Source: Candidatus Eisenbergiella merdavium
Lineage (GTDB): Bacteria > Bacillota > Clostridia > Lachnospirales > Lachnospiraceae
Direction of reading: 5' to 3'
DNA length: 64,000 bases
NCBI GenBank assembly: GCA_019119595.1
Contig: DWWS01000036.1
Span: 1-64,000, forward strand
Under the pieces are notes generated by a model. The model was given only the letters and a program-made list of their open reading frames with translations, was not told the DNA's origin and searched no databases. The position numbers and the translations under genes are program-made. How positions within the stretch are numbered: the stretch's first letter is position 1; the number at the start of each line of letters is the position of its first letter. Below, piece by piece: positions 1 to 8,296 of this stretch.

Positions 1-26
1 TCTCATCTTTGACAGTTGAAGAATAA

Positions 27-71
27 AAAAATCGCTGTATCCCTTGTATTTACTGGGCTGCAGCGATTTTT
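27..71 (-). terminator. Terminator of the IS transposase gene
   Basis: A perfect 11-bp stem, AAAAATCGCTG (27-37) against CAGCGATTTTT (61-71). Read on the minus strand it lies 25 bp after the transposase stop and ends in a T-run. Confidence 0.75.
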
Positions 72-95
72 GCTGTTGTCACGAAGTTTAGTAAT

Positions 96-1823
96 TTATT
101 CTTTCCCTTTACTTTTCTTCTGGATGTTCCTCATTTTACTTTTGGTTATGAATTGATAATCCGTCCGGAAACCACAGGCTTCATGAAGATCATCTGTGAT
201 CGTTTCCCGTTTGTACAGTGGGATAAACCCCTGCTCCTGGACCTCCGCAAAATTCATTGCTTTCAGTGCCTCCAGTATTTCTTCACAGGTATATTTACAA
301 TTCAGTTTTTTCTCAAGAAAACGATAGAGAGTTAATGCGAGAAAACAGATCAGGAAATGCGCCCTGATCCGGTTTTCATCCTGCAGGTAAACAGGTCTGG
401 CAGAAAATTCTGTTTTCATGATGCGGAAACACTCTTCGATCTGCCACCTGCCTTCGCTTACTTTTAAAATGTCACTCACCTCATCATCCAAAAGATCGGT
501 ACATACTGCGTAGAGTCCATCATACTGTGCTTCCTCACAGATCTTGCCCTCATCCAGATACTGCCTGATATCGGCTGCTTCCCCCTCTTTGGTGACTGCC
601 ATTTTCCCGATAAAACGGGCCGGGTCATTCGGGTTTTTATGATTCTTTTTTGCTTTCCCGGAATCCAGCATCTGTTTTGCCCGTTCTACCTGCTTATCAC
701 GGATCGTTTTCTGATAAAGGGCATATTTAGGGGAATAGGTAATGATCAGGCGCTGATGCAGCTTTTTTGTGGTATACGGTTCGTCCTTGTAGTAAAGTCC
801 CCTGTCATCCTCCGGCAGCTTTGTGATATCCACAGGGATATCATCGGAGACCCTTTTGAACCCCTGGGGACTCAGTGCCCATTCCTTTTCTTCTTTCTTC
901 AGTTTCCGGATAGACTGGGTGACGATATAAGCCCGTTCTCCCATATGGTTGTATTCCCGGATGGCTTCGGAGCCTAAACCGGCGTCACTGCAATAAATAA
1001 ATTTTTGGCATTTGAAATCCCCAATGACTTTCTTTTCCAATGGTTTCAAGGAAGTCTGTTCGTTTGCATTTCCAGGAAAGAGGGAAAAGGCAAGGGGGAT
1101 CCCGTCGCCATCCATAAACATCCCCATCTGGATGATCGGGTTTGGTCTGTGTTCTTTGCTTTTTCCGTACTTTTTACTGCCATCTTCCTGTCCGATCTCA
1201 AAGTAATAGTTGGAGCAGTCATAATAAAGGATCTTATCATTCCTCTTTCCCAGGAAATGGCTGTTTTTATAGACTTCTGCCTGAATGAGGTCGCATTCTG
1301 TGCCCAGAACATCCAGTGACCGGTACACGTCATGAAGCTCATAGGAAGGTTTCTCTAAAAACTCCGATGCAGCCTGATAGGAGGAACGCTTGCTGCAAGG
1401 CTCCAGGATCCTTGTATAGATCAGGTCGGAGAGGATGGCGTTCAGATCGTACCTGAACTTATATTTTCGTTTTAATTTCCGACAGACCTGATCCATCTGC
1501 AGCTGATAATAAAGGGACTGCAGGAAAAGATAACCGCCGCGGTAAAAGACCTGTATGTGATGATCCATCTGTCTGTCAGCATGAAAAGGGATCAACACAG
1601 TTTTTGCATCTTTTTCATTTTTGTATTTTTCGGTTTCTAATTTCACTTCATTTTTAGCCCATGCAATCACGTCATCTCTTGTGGGACCGTGCTCTGCCAG
1701 GAGTTGTTCTAAGGTTCCCAGCTTACGAATGATCGTGGAAGAAGTGCTGCCATTTGCTTTGACAAAAGATTTGCAGATATAGAAGGACTCTGCATTTTTT
1801 GATTTTGTAATGTGAAGATTCAT
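96..1823 (-). CDS. IS1634-family DDE transposase, 575 aa
   Basis: Catalyses cut-and-paste transposition of the surrounding element. The RNase H-like DDE core is visible: first Asp in YYDCSNYY (about residue 205), second Asp in CSDAGLGS (about 279), and Glu in WQIEECFRIMK (about 461), the last being the Y/W-x2-E-x-FR-x2-K type signature of IS4-superfamily enzymes. Its full length fits the family and I see no internal stop or frameshift. The start is ATG with a GGAGGG site 8 bp upstream (plus-strand CCCTCCT at 1831-1837). It is lysine-rich and AT-rich compared with the housekeeping genes downstream, consistent with acquired DNA. The nearest neighbour is an antitoxin pseudogene, so the whole patch looks like accessory sequence. 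Confidence 0.93.
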   Translation of the reverse strand: MNLHITKSKNAESFYICKSFVKANGSTSSTIIRKLGTLEQLLAEHGPTRDDVIAWAKNEVKLETEKYKNEKDAKTVLIPFHADRQMDHHIQVFYRGGYLFLQSLYYQLQMDQVCRKLKRKYKFRYDLNAILSDLIYTRILEPCSKRSSYQAASEFLEKPSYELHDVYRSLDVLGTECDLIQAEVYKNSHFLGKRNDKILYYDCSNYYFEIGQEDGSKKYGKSKEHRPNPIIQMGMFMDGDGIPLAFSLFPGNANEQTSLKPLEKKVIGDFKCQKFIYCSDAGLGSEAIREYNHMGERAYIVTQSIRKLKKEEKEWALSPQGFKRVSDDIPVDITKLPEDDRGLYYKDEPYTTKKLHQRLIITYSPKYALYQKTIRDKQVERAKQMLDSGKAKKNHKNPNDPARFIGKMAVTKEGEAADIRQYLDEGKICEEAQYDGLYAVCTDLLDDEVSDILKVSEGRWQIEECFRIMKTEFSARPVYLQDENRIRAHFLICFLALTLYRFLEKKLNCKYTCEEILEALKAMNFAEVQEQGFIPLYKRETITDDLHEACGFRTDYQFITKSKMRNIQKKSKGKE

Positions 1824-1869
1824 ACGGTATCCCTCCTACGCCTTATCATATCATATAATAACATAAAAT

Positions 1870-1898
1870 AACATAGATAAAAACAAAAAACTTGACAA
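1870..1898 (-). promoter_or_regulatory. Promoter of the IS transposase
   Basis: On the minus strand: TTGTCA (plus 1893-1898), 17-bp spacer, TATGTT (plus 1870-1875). It lies 47 bp upstream of the transposase start, and its -35 sits in the T-run of the adjacent hairpin. Confidence 0.6.
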
Positions 1899-1925
1899 AA
1901 AAAGTGCAGGTTTTATGCGACCTGC
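1897..1925 (-). terminator. Inward-facing terminator at the IS right end
   Basis: Stem GCAGGT (1906-1911) / ACCTGC (1920-1925), followed on the minus strand by a seven-T run. Its position just inside the terminal repeat suggests it blocks outside transcripts from entering the transposase gene. Confidence 0.5.
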
Positions 1926-1943
1926 AAGTACTTTTTTATTTAT

Positions 1944-2045
1944 TCAACTGTCAAACTCCCGAGTAGCTATGGCCATTTCGGTAAAGGGCTCTTGCCATGG
2001 GAGGAATATTTTTTCGGCCTTGCTAAAACAGCTAATTTTGAGCAT
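1944..2045 (-). other. Short minus-strand reading frame cut by the IS
   Basis: From an ATG at 2045 an open frame reads about 29 residues ending in AIATRE before it runs into the IS terminal repeat and stops at 1944. It contains FLPWQEPFTEMAIA, which reads like real protein rather than random frame. I do not recognise the family. It could be the remnant of a gene disrupted by the insertion, because the sequence on the other side of the IS lies outside the window. It may equally be chance. Confidence 0.25.
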
Positions 2046-2073
2046 AATTAAATTGGCTAAATGATGTGCTGCT

Positions 2074-2291
2074 ATGAATATCACGACAGCAACCGCAACC
2101 GAAATGCAGAATAATTTCGTAAGGTATCTGAATCTTGTTATGTCGGAACATGAAATAATTGTGACGAAAATGGACGTGAGGTTGGACGCTTTATCCCTAA
2201 GGATACAACGGTTTCCTACTTGACAGATTCTCTTACAGGAATCAGTAAGGTGATGGCATTTACCTCATCTGAGTTACTTGCGAGAATTTAA
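2074..2291 (+). pseudogene. Frameshifted Phd/YefM-type antitoxin
   Basis: The frame from ATG 2074 begins MNITTATATEMQNNF and continues RYLNLV...EIIVTK, the typical N-terminus of a type II antitoxin of the Phd/YefM fold, which binds its own operator and a RelE/Doc-type toxin. Around 2165-2170 the frame shifts. Restoring one A in the A-run of ACGAAAATGG gives TKNGREVGRFIPKD, the expected family continuation, and the frame then stays open to TAA 2289-2291. The total of 218 nt is one base short of 73 codons, which fits a single-base deletion. No toxin gene follows or precedes it within 500 bp. I infer an orphaned, inactivated antitoxin. Confidence 0.6.
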
Positions 2292-2626
2292 GTCCTGGTG
2301 ATACCAAACAGAGAGCTGAGGTGTAATAATACATCCCGGCTTTTTTAATGCCATGCGGAAAGCGGCAGCTATTCCGAAGAAACCAAAAGTCCCTTGTGGG
2401 CAACCCACGTCCATGACTTGTGCAGTCTGTAAAAAACAGTCCTCAAAAGCAAATATATTCCTAAAAGAATCAGAATATCAACAGTTTTGGGAGCCAATCC
2501 CAAAATGCTTGATGATGACCCGAACCCCCAGTATAATGGAACCCGACGGATCAATGCCAGGGACTGCTCCCTGGACTGACGGATAACTAAAAAACGATGA
2601 AAGTACATTTAGAGGAGAAACAGATT
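2292..2626 (+). other. Non-coding or relic stretch before the first GNAT gene
   Basis: No gene I can support. A frame from 2353 to 2586 is open (77 codons, with CAVCKKQSSK) but has no ribosome binding site, no recognisable domain and no neighbour that would explain it. Together with the IS and the broken antitoxin, this looks like decayed accessory DNA. Confidence 0.4.
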
Positions 2627-3028
2627 ATGACCGACAAGATCATTTGCAGCTCGGAAGCGGACAGCAGCTATATTCACAGAAGGCTGCAGGAATATAACGC
2701 CCGGTATATGCGGGAAACAGGGGATTTTAATTTCCACATCGAGGAAAACGGAAAGATCATCGGCGGCATTGTGGCCGAAGGCCTTGGAGACGCCCTGGAG
2801 GTGGCTTTTCTGTATGTGGATGACCAGCATCGCGGAAAAGGAATTGGACGCAGGCTTTTGGCCCACGTGGAAGAGCTGGCCCGGCAGAATGGATTCAGGC
2901 GCATTCTGCTAAACACCTACAGTTTTCAGGCGCCCGAATTCTACAAAAAGCTGGGATATACGGAAATTCTGAAGCTTTCGCCTGCATTTGACAGCTTCTC
3001 CCAATCTTTTTTTCTGAAGGAGCTGTGA
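2627..3028 (+). CDS. GNAT family N-acetyltransferase, 133 aa
   Basis: Predicted to transfer an acetyl group from acetyl-CoA to an amine; the substrate is unknown. The acetyl-CoA pyrophosphate-binding motif A is clear: VDDQHRGKGIGRRLL, with the Q/R-x2-G-x-G core, preceded by a beta strand (ALEVAFLYV) and followed by the ILLNTYSFQAPEFYKKLGY segment usual in the GNAT C-terminal half. I chose ATG 2627 (MTDKIIC), with GAGGAG at 2612-2617, over an in-frame ATG 30 bp upstream that has no ribosome binding site. It is followed 47 bp later by a second GNAT gene and the two are probably co-transcribed. They share the fold but not close sequence. Confidence 0.85.
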   Translation: MTDKIICSSEADSSYIHRRLQEYNARYMRETGDFNFHIEENGKIIGGIVAEGLGDALEVAFLYVDDQHRGKGIGRRLLAHVEELARQNGFRRILLNTYSFQAPEFYKKLGYTEILKLSPAFDSFSQSFFLKEL

Positions 3029-3075
3029 AAGCAAAAGAAAGCGGCAGACAACCCGGGCTTAACAGGAGGTTGAGC

Positions 3076-3528
3076 ATGGATTTTCAGATCAGAAAATACG
3101 AAGAAAAGGACTTTGAACATCTGGCGGCCATTCACGATCCGGCTAGGAAAAAAGAACTGGCGCTTGCCTCTTTATCGGGAGCATTTCTTCCATTCAGGAC
3201 TGCCGCTGAGCGGGAAGGACTTTTCGATTACACAGTCTATATTGCCGAACATGCGCAAAGAATTGTCGGGTTTATAGCATTTTCCGAAGAGGAAATTGCC
3301 TGGCTGTACGTAGATGTGAATTTTTCCCGCAAGGGTGTTGGAAGGTGTCTGATGGATTTTGCCCTGCGCCGGCTTGGAAACGATGTCAGCATTGAGGTCC
3401 TTGCCGGAAATGAACCGGCGCTTGAACTGTACAGATCATTTGGCTTTGAAATAAAGGAAACCGTGCGCGGGCATATGCCGGGCAACGAGAGCTTTCTGGT
3501 CACGGTTCATGTCATGAGGCGAGCCTGA
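3076..3528 (+). CDS. GNAT family N-acetyltransferase, 150 aa
   Basis: A second small acetyltransferase. Motif A reads LYVDVNFSRKGVGRCLMDFA, and the end (NEPALELYRSFGFEI) is the typical GNAT beta6-alpha4 region where the C-terminal Tyr sits. The start ATG 3076 is preceded by AGGAGG at 3064-3069; longer in-frame extension into the previous gene has no ribosome binding site. The substrate cannot be told. Lachnospiraceae genomes carry many such single-domain GNATs for antibiotics, polyamines or ribosomal proteins, so no specific role is assigned. Confidence 0.85.
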   Translation: MDFQIRKYEEKDFEHLAAIHDPARKKELALASLSGAFLPFRTAAEREGLFDYTVYIAEHAQRIVGFIAFSEEEIAWLYVDVNFSRKGVGRCLMDFALRRLGNDVSIEVLAGNEPALELYRSFGFEIKETVRGHMPGNESFLVTVHVMRRA

Positions 3529-3564
3529 GAGCCCGCTTATCTGACAAAGTCCGCAAATATGCAT

Positions 3565-3593
3565 TTGTCATCCCTTCCGTTTTGTTATATAAT
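3565..3593 (+). promoter_or_regulatory. SigA-type promoter for the radical SAM / RNase G operon
   Basis: TTGTCA (3565-3570), 17-bp spacer, TATAAT (3588-3593). It lies about 55 bp before the radical SAM start and is the only strong promoter seen before the run of tightly packed genes up to the Nudix gene at 8215. Confidence 0.75.
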
Positions 3594-3646
3594 GTGGTGG
3601 CTGACAGCAAATCGTGATGAAATCAGGCAAATATAAGGATCAAAGC

Positions 3647-5602
3647 ATGAGAAAACTTGCATTAAGCGATGAAATTTTATTAAGTATTGAAAAACCCGCC
3701 CGCTACATCGGCGGCGAGGTCAATTCGGTGATGAAGGATCCCGAAAAGGTGGACATCCGCTTTGCGATGTGCTTTCCGGACGTTTACGAGATCGGCATGT
3801 CCCATCTTGGCATCCAGATCCTCTACGACATGTTCAACCGCTGGGACGACGTGTGGTGCGAGAGGGTTTATTCCCCCTGGGTGGATCTGGACAGGATCAT
3901 GCGGGAGCGGCGCATCCCGCTGTTCGCGCTGGAAAGCCAGGATCCGGTCAGAGATTTTGATTTTCTGGGCATCACCATCCAGTATGAGATGTGCTATACC
4001 AACATCCTGCAGATCCTCGACCTGTCCGGCATCCCGCTTTTGGCGTCGGAGCGCACGGACGAGGATCCCATCGTGATCGGAGGCGGATCCTGCACCTATA
4101 ATCCGGAGCCCATCGCGGACTTTTTCGACCTTTTTTACATCGGAGAGGGCGAGACCATCTATCGGCAGCTTCTGGATCTGTATCAGGAATATAAAAACGG
4201 CGGAATGACCCGCCGGGAATTTCTCATTCAGGCGGCGAAGATCCCCGGTATCTACGCGCCGTCCCTGTATGAGGTTTCCTATCATGAGGACGGCACCATC
4301 GCGGCTTTCCGCCCGACCGTGGAGGGAATCCCGGAAAAGATCGTCAAGCAGATTGAAATGGATCTGACGGATACTTATTATCCCAAAAATCCGGTGGTGC
4401 CCTTCATGAAGATCACCCAGGACCGGGTCACGCTGGAGATTCAGAGGGGCTGCATCCGCGGCTGCCGGTTCTGCCAGGCGGGGCAGCTTTACCGTCCGGT
4501 CAGGGAGCGGGACATCGAGATGCTGAAGGAATACGCCGTTGCCATGCTGGAAAGCACGGGGCAGGAGGAGATCACCTTAAGCTCCTTAAGCTCCAGCGAC
4601 TATTCCCGTCTGGAGGAGCTTGTCACCTTCCTGATGGAGACCTGCCGGGAAAAAATGGTGAACATTTCCCTGCCTTCGCTGCGCATCGACGCCTTTTCTC
4701 TGGATATCATGGGCAAGGTGCAGGATGTGAAAAAAAGCAGCCTGACCTTTGCGCCGGAGGCGGGGAGTCAGCGGCTTCGGGACGTGATCAACAAGGGACT
4801 GACGGAGGAGGTCATCCTGAAAGGAGCCGCCATGGCCTTCGAGGGAGGCTGGACCCGGGTGAAGCTATATTTCATGCTGGGCCTTCCCACGGAAAACGAG
4901 GAGGATATCCGCGGCATTGCCGAGCTTTGCAACAAGATTGCGGCCACCTTTTTTGAGACGGTGCCCAAGGAGAAGCGCACGGGCCAGATCCAGATCGTGG
5001 CAAGCACCTCCTTTTTCATTCCAAAGCCCTTCACCCCTTTCCAGTGGGCGCCCATGTGCACGGCGGAGGAATTTCTGGACAAGGCCCGGCTCACCAGGCA
5101 GGCGGTGCATGAGCAGCTCAACCAGAAGCGGATCAAATACAACTGGCACGAGGCGGATGTGAGTGTGCTGGAGGGCGTGTTCGCGCGGGGAGACCGCAGG
5201 CTGTCCCGCGTCATCCGTATGGCCTACGAGCGGGGCTGCATCTACGATTCCTGGGGTGAATACTTCCACAATGACGTCTGGCTGGACTGCATGGAAACAT
5301 GCGGTCTGGACTTGGGCTTTTATACCACAAGGGAGCGGTCGCTGGACGAGATCTTCCCCTGGGATTTCCTGGACTGCGGCGTGACGAAGGATTTCCTGAA
5401 AAGGGAATGGAAGAGAGCCCTGGACGAGGCGGTCACCCCCAACTGCAAGCAGAGCTGCCAGGGCTGCGGAGCGGCCAGGTTCGGCGGCGGCATCTGCTAT
5501 GAAAAGAGAAACGCCGACGGCGTGATCGAGGACGGCTCCGCGCAGACCCTGCAGGAATACGCCGCCCGCCATCAGGGACAGGAAGGAGGTGCGAAAGCAT
5601 GA
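3647..5602 (+). CDS. TIGR03960-family B12-binding-domain radical SAM protein, 651 aa
   Basis: An uncharacterised radical S-adenosylmethionine enzyme conserved beside RNase G and rplU in Clostridia. The 4Fe-4S motif is CIRGCRFCQAG (CxxxCxxC, about residue 270), after a Rossmann-like N-terminal half of the cobalamin-binding type (FPDVYEIGMSHLG...; IGGGSCTYNPEPI). A second cysteine cluster sits near the C-terminus (NCKQSCQGCG). The start ATG 3647 has AAGGA 7 bp upstream, rather than the GTG 33 bp earlier. It overlaps the next gene by 4 bp (ATGA), so the pair is translationally coupled and probably acts together; in many genomes the two parts occur as one fused protein. The reaction is unknown. 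The genomic link suggests RNA or ribosome modification, which is inference only. Confidence 0.85.
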   Translation: MRKLALSDEILLSIEKPARYIGGEVNSVMKDPEKVDIRFAMCFPDVYEIGMSHLGIQILYDMFNRWDDVWCERVYSPWVDLDRIMRERRIPLFALESQDPVRDFDFLGITIQYEMCYTNILQILDLSGIPLLASERTDEDPIVIGGGSCTYNPEPIADFFDLFYIGEGETIYRQLLDLYQEYKNGGMTRREFLIQAAKIPGIYAPSLYEVSYHEDGTIAAFRPTVEGIPEKIVKQIEMDLTDTYYPKNPVVPFMKITQDRVTLEIQRGCIRGCRFCQAGQLYRPVRERDIEMLKEYAVAMLESTGQEEITLSSLSSSDYSRLEELVTFLMETCREKMVNISLPSLRIDAFSLDIMGKVQDVKKSSLTFAPEAGSQRLRDVINKGLTEEVILKGAAMAFEGGWTRVKLYFMLGLPTENEEDIRGIAELCNKIAATFFETVPKEKRTGQIQIVASTSFFIPKPFTPFQWAPMCTAEEFLDKARLTRQAVHEQLNQKRIKYNWHEADVSVLEGVFARGDRRLSRVIRMAYERGCIYDSWGEYFHNDVWLDCMETCGLDLGFYTTRERSLDEIFPWDFLDCGVTKDFLKREWKRALDEAVTPNCKQSCQGCGAARFGGGICYEKRNADGVIEDGSAQTLQEYAARHQGQEGGAKA

Positions 5603-6372
5603 AGCTTCGGATCAGATTTTCCAAATATGGGGCGCTGAGATTCATCGGCCATCTTGACGTGATGCGCTTTTTCCAGAAGGCCGTGCGCAGAGCGGGGATC
5701 GATGTGGCCTATTCCACCGGCTTCAGTCCCCATCAGATCATGAGTTTTGCCTCTCCCCTTGGGCTTGGTGTGGAAAGCCGGGGCGATTACCTGGATATCG
5801 AGGTGAACGAGCCCATGAAGATTCCCATGAACGCGCAGGAAATGCTGGAACGGCTGAACGCCGCCTGCGTGGAGGGAATCGAGATAACCAGGATCGTCCG
5901 CCTTCCGGAAAAGGCAGGGAACGCCATGGCGAGCGTGGCCGCCGCGGCCTATACGGCACAGCTGAAGCCGGGCCAGTCGGTTCAGCTGATGCAGACGGGC
6001 CGGGAGGAAAGCGTCCCTGAGCAGACTTTTTCCGATTTTTCCTTTCTGGAGGAAATCATCCCCGCCTTTCTGGCGCAGGAGCAGATCTTTATTACGAAGG
6101 AGACCAAAAAGGGCGTTTCCCAGATGGACATCCGGCCTGGTATTTTTTCCCTGTCTGTGCAGGACGGCGTTCTTCATCTTCTGACGGACGCGAGCAGCGC
6201 GGGAAATATCAAGCCCTACGTCCTGCTTGAGGCGCTTCTTTCCTATGCGGGCTGTCCGGAAGAAAAAATGCCGCCCTTCTGGTCCGTTCAGTTTACCCGG
6301 CTGGAGACCTACACCCGCGCGGAAGCGGACGGAGCGCTGATCGCGCTCGGCGACGTGGGGGAGGCGTTCTGA
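5599..6372 (+). CDS. TIGR03936-family (DUF2344) radical SAM-associated protein, 257 aa
   Basis: Partner of the preceding radical SAM protein. The N-terminus KLRIRFSKYGALRFIGHLD and the following HQIMSFASPLGLGVES segment are hallmarks of the DUF2344 family, which is found either next to or fused to TIGR03960 proteins. The ATG overlaps the upstream stop by 4 bp, with GGAAGGAGG just before it. No catalytic motif is known to me. It has an RNA-binding look (basic N-terminus), but function is unassigned. Ribonuclease G follows at once, 2 bp after its stop. Confidence 0.85.
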   Translation: MKLRIRFSKYGALRFIGHLDVMRFFQKAVRRAGIDVAYSTGFSPHQIMSFASPLGLGVESRGDYLDIEVNEPMKIPMNAQEMLERLNAACVEGIEITRIVRLPEKAGNAMASVAAAAYTAQLKPGQSVQLMQTGREESVPEQTFSDFSFLEEIIPAFLAQEQIFITKETKKGVSQMDIRPGIFSLSVQDGVLHLLTDASSAGNIKPYVLLEALLSYAGCPEEKMPPFWSVQFTRLETYTRAEADGALIALGDVGEAF

Positions 6373-6374
6373 GG

Positions 6375-7655
6375 TTGAAAAAAAACGTTTTGATTCTATT
6401 GAGGCGGGAAAGCGTTTTACCGGAGCCGTCCTCCGGGATCCTTTCCCTTCTTCTTACCAATGGACGGCTGACCGAGCTTTCCGTCTGGCCGGCGGAGTCT
6501 GAGCAGGCGGCAGCCCCCTTAAACGGCATCTACGTGGGAAAGGTGATGAACGTGGCAAAAAACATCAACGCCGCCTTCGTGGAGCTTACGAAGGGCCAGC
6601 GCGCCTTTCTTCCCCTTTCTCACGCAGAAAACGCCTGCATCCTGAACCGGAAGGCGGACGGGCGGGTCCTGGCCGGAGACGAGCTGCTGGTTCAGGTGGA
6701 GCGGGAAGCGGTGAAAACCAAGGAGCCCGTCCTCACCATGGAGATTTCCATCGCGGGCCGCTATGCGGTGGTCTTTCCGGGAAAGGAGAGAGGGCGGCTT
6801 CAGTTTTCCGGAAAGCTTTCCGATGAGGAGCGGCTTTCCATCGCCCGGGCCTGTTCGGAAGCCGGCATTACGGAGGAAATCTTGGCCTCCTGCAGCCTGA
6901 TCGTGCGCACCAACGCGGCGGAGCTTTCGGACTGCGGATATGAACCCCTGATCGCGGAAGCGAAGGCGCTGCTTGCTCTGGCGTCAGCGCTGTGGCAGAC
7001 GGCCGGAACGCGCACCTGCTACAGCTGCCTGTACCGGCCGGAAAGCGGCTTTCTCACCGCCGTCCGGGACACGCCCCAGGAGCAGTATGAGGAAATCCTG
7101 ACCGATGATAAGCAGCTTTATGAGCAGCTTCATGCCTGGCTGGAGCGTTCCTACCCGGAGGTCCTTGGCAGACTGCGCCTGTACGAGGATACCTCCCTTT
7201 CCCTGGCAAGCCTGTACGGTCTTCCCAAAAAGCTCCGGGAGGCCCTTGAAAAACGGGTCTGGCTCAAAAGCGGGGGCTATCTGGTGATCGAGCCAACGGA
7301 GGCCCTCACGGTCATCGACGTCAATTCCGGTAAATATACGGGGAAAAAAGGCATGCGCGACACTTTCCGCCTGATCAACCGGGAGGCTGCCCTGGAGATC
7401 GCGAGGCAGCTGAGGCTGCGCAACCTCTCCGGCATCATCCTGGTGGATTTCATCAGCATGGATAACAAAGAGGATGAGAGAGAGCTTCTTCATCTTCTTT
7501 CCGCAGAGCTGAAAAAGGATCCCGTCCGCACGGCGGTGGTTGACATGACGGCGCTGGGGCTGGTGGAGCTCACCCGCAAAAAGGTACGGCGGAGCCTTTA
7601 TGAGCAGCTTAAGGGTGCCCCCGCAGAAGCCGGTTCGCAGGAGAATACGCCATGA
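6375..7655 (+). CDS. rng: Ribonuclease E/G family endoribonuclease, 426 aa
   Basis: A single-strand-specific endoribonuclease of rRNA and mRNA processing. An N-terminal S1-like region (GIYVGKVMNVAKNINAAFVE) is followed by the catalytic DNase I-like core, with both metal-binding aspartates visible: TVIDVNSGK (about residue 312) and ILVDFISMD (about 358). The start is TTG 6375, with GGGGGAGG 10 bp upstream. The family's zinc-link CPxCxGxG motif, expected just after MTRK/LTRKK, is absent: the protein ends LTRKKVRRSLYEQLKG plus a short tail with no Cys pair. The E. coli enzymes need that link for dimerisation, so this enzyme must assemble differently or act as another oligomer. It overlaps the Nudix gene by 4 bp. 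Confidence 0.88.
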   Translation: MKKNVLILLRRESVLPEPSSGILSLLLTNGRLTELSVWPAESEQAAAPLNGIYVGKVMNVAKNINAAFVELTKGQRAFLPLSHAENACILNRKADGRVLAGDELLVQVEREAVKTKEPVLTMEISIAGRYAVVFPGKERGRLQFSGKLSDEERLSIARACSEAGITEEILASCSLIVRTNAAELSDCGYEPLIAEAKALLALASALWQTAGTRTCYSCLYRPESGFLTAVRDTPQEQYEEILTDDKQLYEQLHAWLERSYPEVLGRLRLYEDTSLSLASLYGLPKKLREALEKRVWLKSGGYLVIEPTEALTVIDVNSGKYTGKKGMRDTFRLINREAALEIARQLRLRNLSGIILVDFISMDNKEDERELLHLLSAELKKDPVRTAVVDMTALGLVELTRKKVRRSLYEQLKGAPAEAGSQENTP

Positions 7656-8215
7656 AGCTGCTTGGAATGAAAAACTGCTACGACGGAAAATATCTGCACG
7701 GCTATGAGCTGACCTATGAAAACCGTGCGGGGAGGGAAAAGACCTTTGAGATGGTCAGCCGCAGCCGCCTTTCTTCTCCGTCCGAGATCGGCGGTCACGT
7801 AAGCGGCGTCACCATCGTGGCCTGGCAGGACGACCGGCTTCTGCTCCTGAAGGAATTCCGCATGAGCATCAACCGGAGCATCTTCAATCTCTGCGCGGGC
7901 ATGCTGGAGGAGGGCGAGACCCCAGAGGCCTGCGCCGCGCGGGAGCTTTACGAAGAAACCGGCCTTCATGTGGCCCGGTTCATAGACATCCTTCCTCCAT
8001 CCTATTCGGCGGTGGGCTTTTCCGACACAGCCACCTGGCTGGTCTTTCTCGAGGCAGAAGGGGATATCTGCGTCCACGCTTCTGAAAATGAGGAAATTTC
8101 CGCCGCCTTTTATACCAGACGGCAGGTGGAGGAGCTTCTGAAAACCGAAACCTTCAGCTCCCGCTCCCAGACCGTGGCCTGGTTTTTCAAAAACGGGGGA
8201 ATACTGGACAACTAA
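7652..8215 (+). CDS. Nudix hydrolase, ADP-ribose pyrophosphatase type, 187 aa
   Basis: Likely hydrolyses ADP-ribose or a similar nucleoside diphosphate-X. The Nudix box is complete: GMLEEGETPEACAARELYEE followed by TGL, matching Gx5Ex7REUxEExGU, at about residues 88-110. The N-terminal part (YELTYENRAGREKTFEMVSR) resembles the ADPRase subfamily. It overlaps RNase G by 4 bp, making it the last gene of the upstream operon; the rplU promoter follows 47 bp after its stop. A link to RNA 5' end or nucleotide clean-up is plausible from context but not shown by the sequence. Confidence 0.87.
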   Translation: MKLLGMKNCYDGKYLHGYELTYENRAGREKTFEMVSRSRLSSPSEIGGHVSGVTIVAWQDDRLLLLKEFRMSINRSIFNLCAGMLEEGETPEACAARELYEETGLHVARFIDILPPSYSAVGFSDTATWLVFLEAEGDICVHASENEEISAAFYTRRQVEELLKTETFSSRSQTVAWFFKNGGILDN

Positions 8216-8262
8216 ACTGTTACAAAAAGTCACAAAAAATGCAGAAAATTGTTCCAAAACGA

Positions 8263-8291
8263 TTGACAGGCCGCCCCTTCGATGCTATGAT
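8263..8291 (+). promoter_or_regulatory. Near-consensus promoter of the rplU operon
   Basis: TTGACA (8263-8268), exact 17-bp spacer, TATGAT (8286-8291), about 92 bp upstream of the L21 start. It is one of the best promoters in the window, fitting a highly expressed ribosomal protein operon. Confidence 0.85.
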
Positions 8292-8296
8292 ACATG

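Larger units (their letters stand above)
8..1955 (-). mobile_element. Complete IS1634-family (IS4 superfamily) insertion sequence
   Basis: A 1,948-bp element bounded by matching terminal inverted repeats: TTTGACAGTTGAA at 8-20 and its exact inverse at 1943-1955. The similarity continues a few bases inward as an A-rich run on each side. One transposase gene fills it on the minus strand, and hairpin terminators sit just inside both ends, a usual IS arrangement that limits transcription in and out. The flanks (CTCATC on the left, CTCCCG on the right) share only CTC, so no clean target duplication is visible; the left flank is only 7 bp because the window starts there. The element looks intact and possibly active. 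Confidence 0.88.

Noticed and set aside
1..1965. Target-site duplication around the IS
   Set aside because: Flanks CTCATC and CTCCCG share only three bases; the left flank is cut by the window edge, so none is claimed.
2292..2626. Toxin partner for the broken antitoxin
   Set aside because: I looked on both strands on both sides of the antitoxin and found no RelE, Doc or similar frame; only an unrecognised 77-codon frame without a ribosome binding site.
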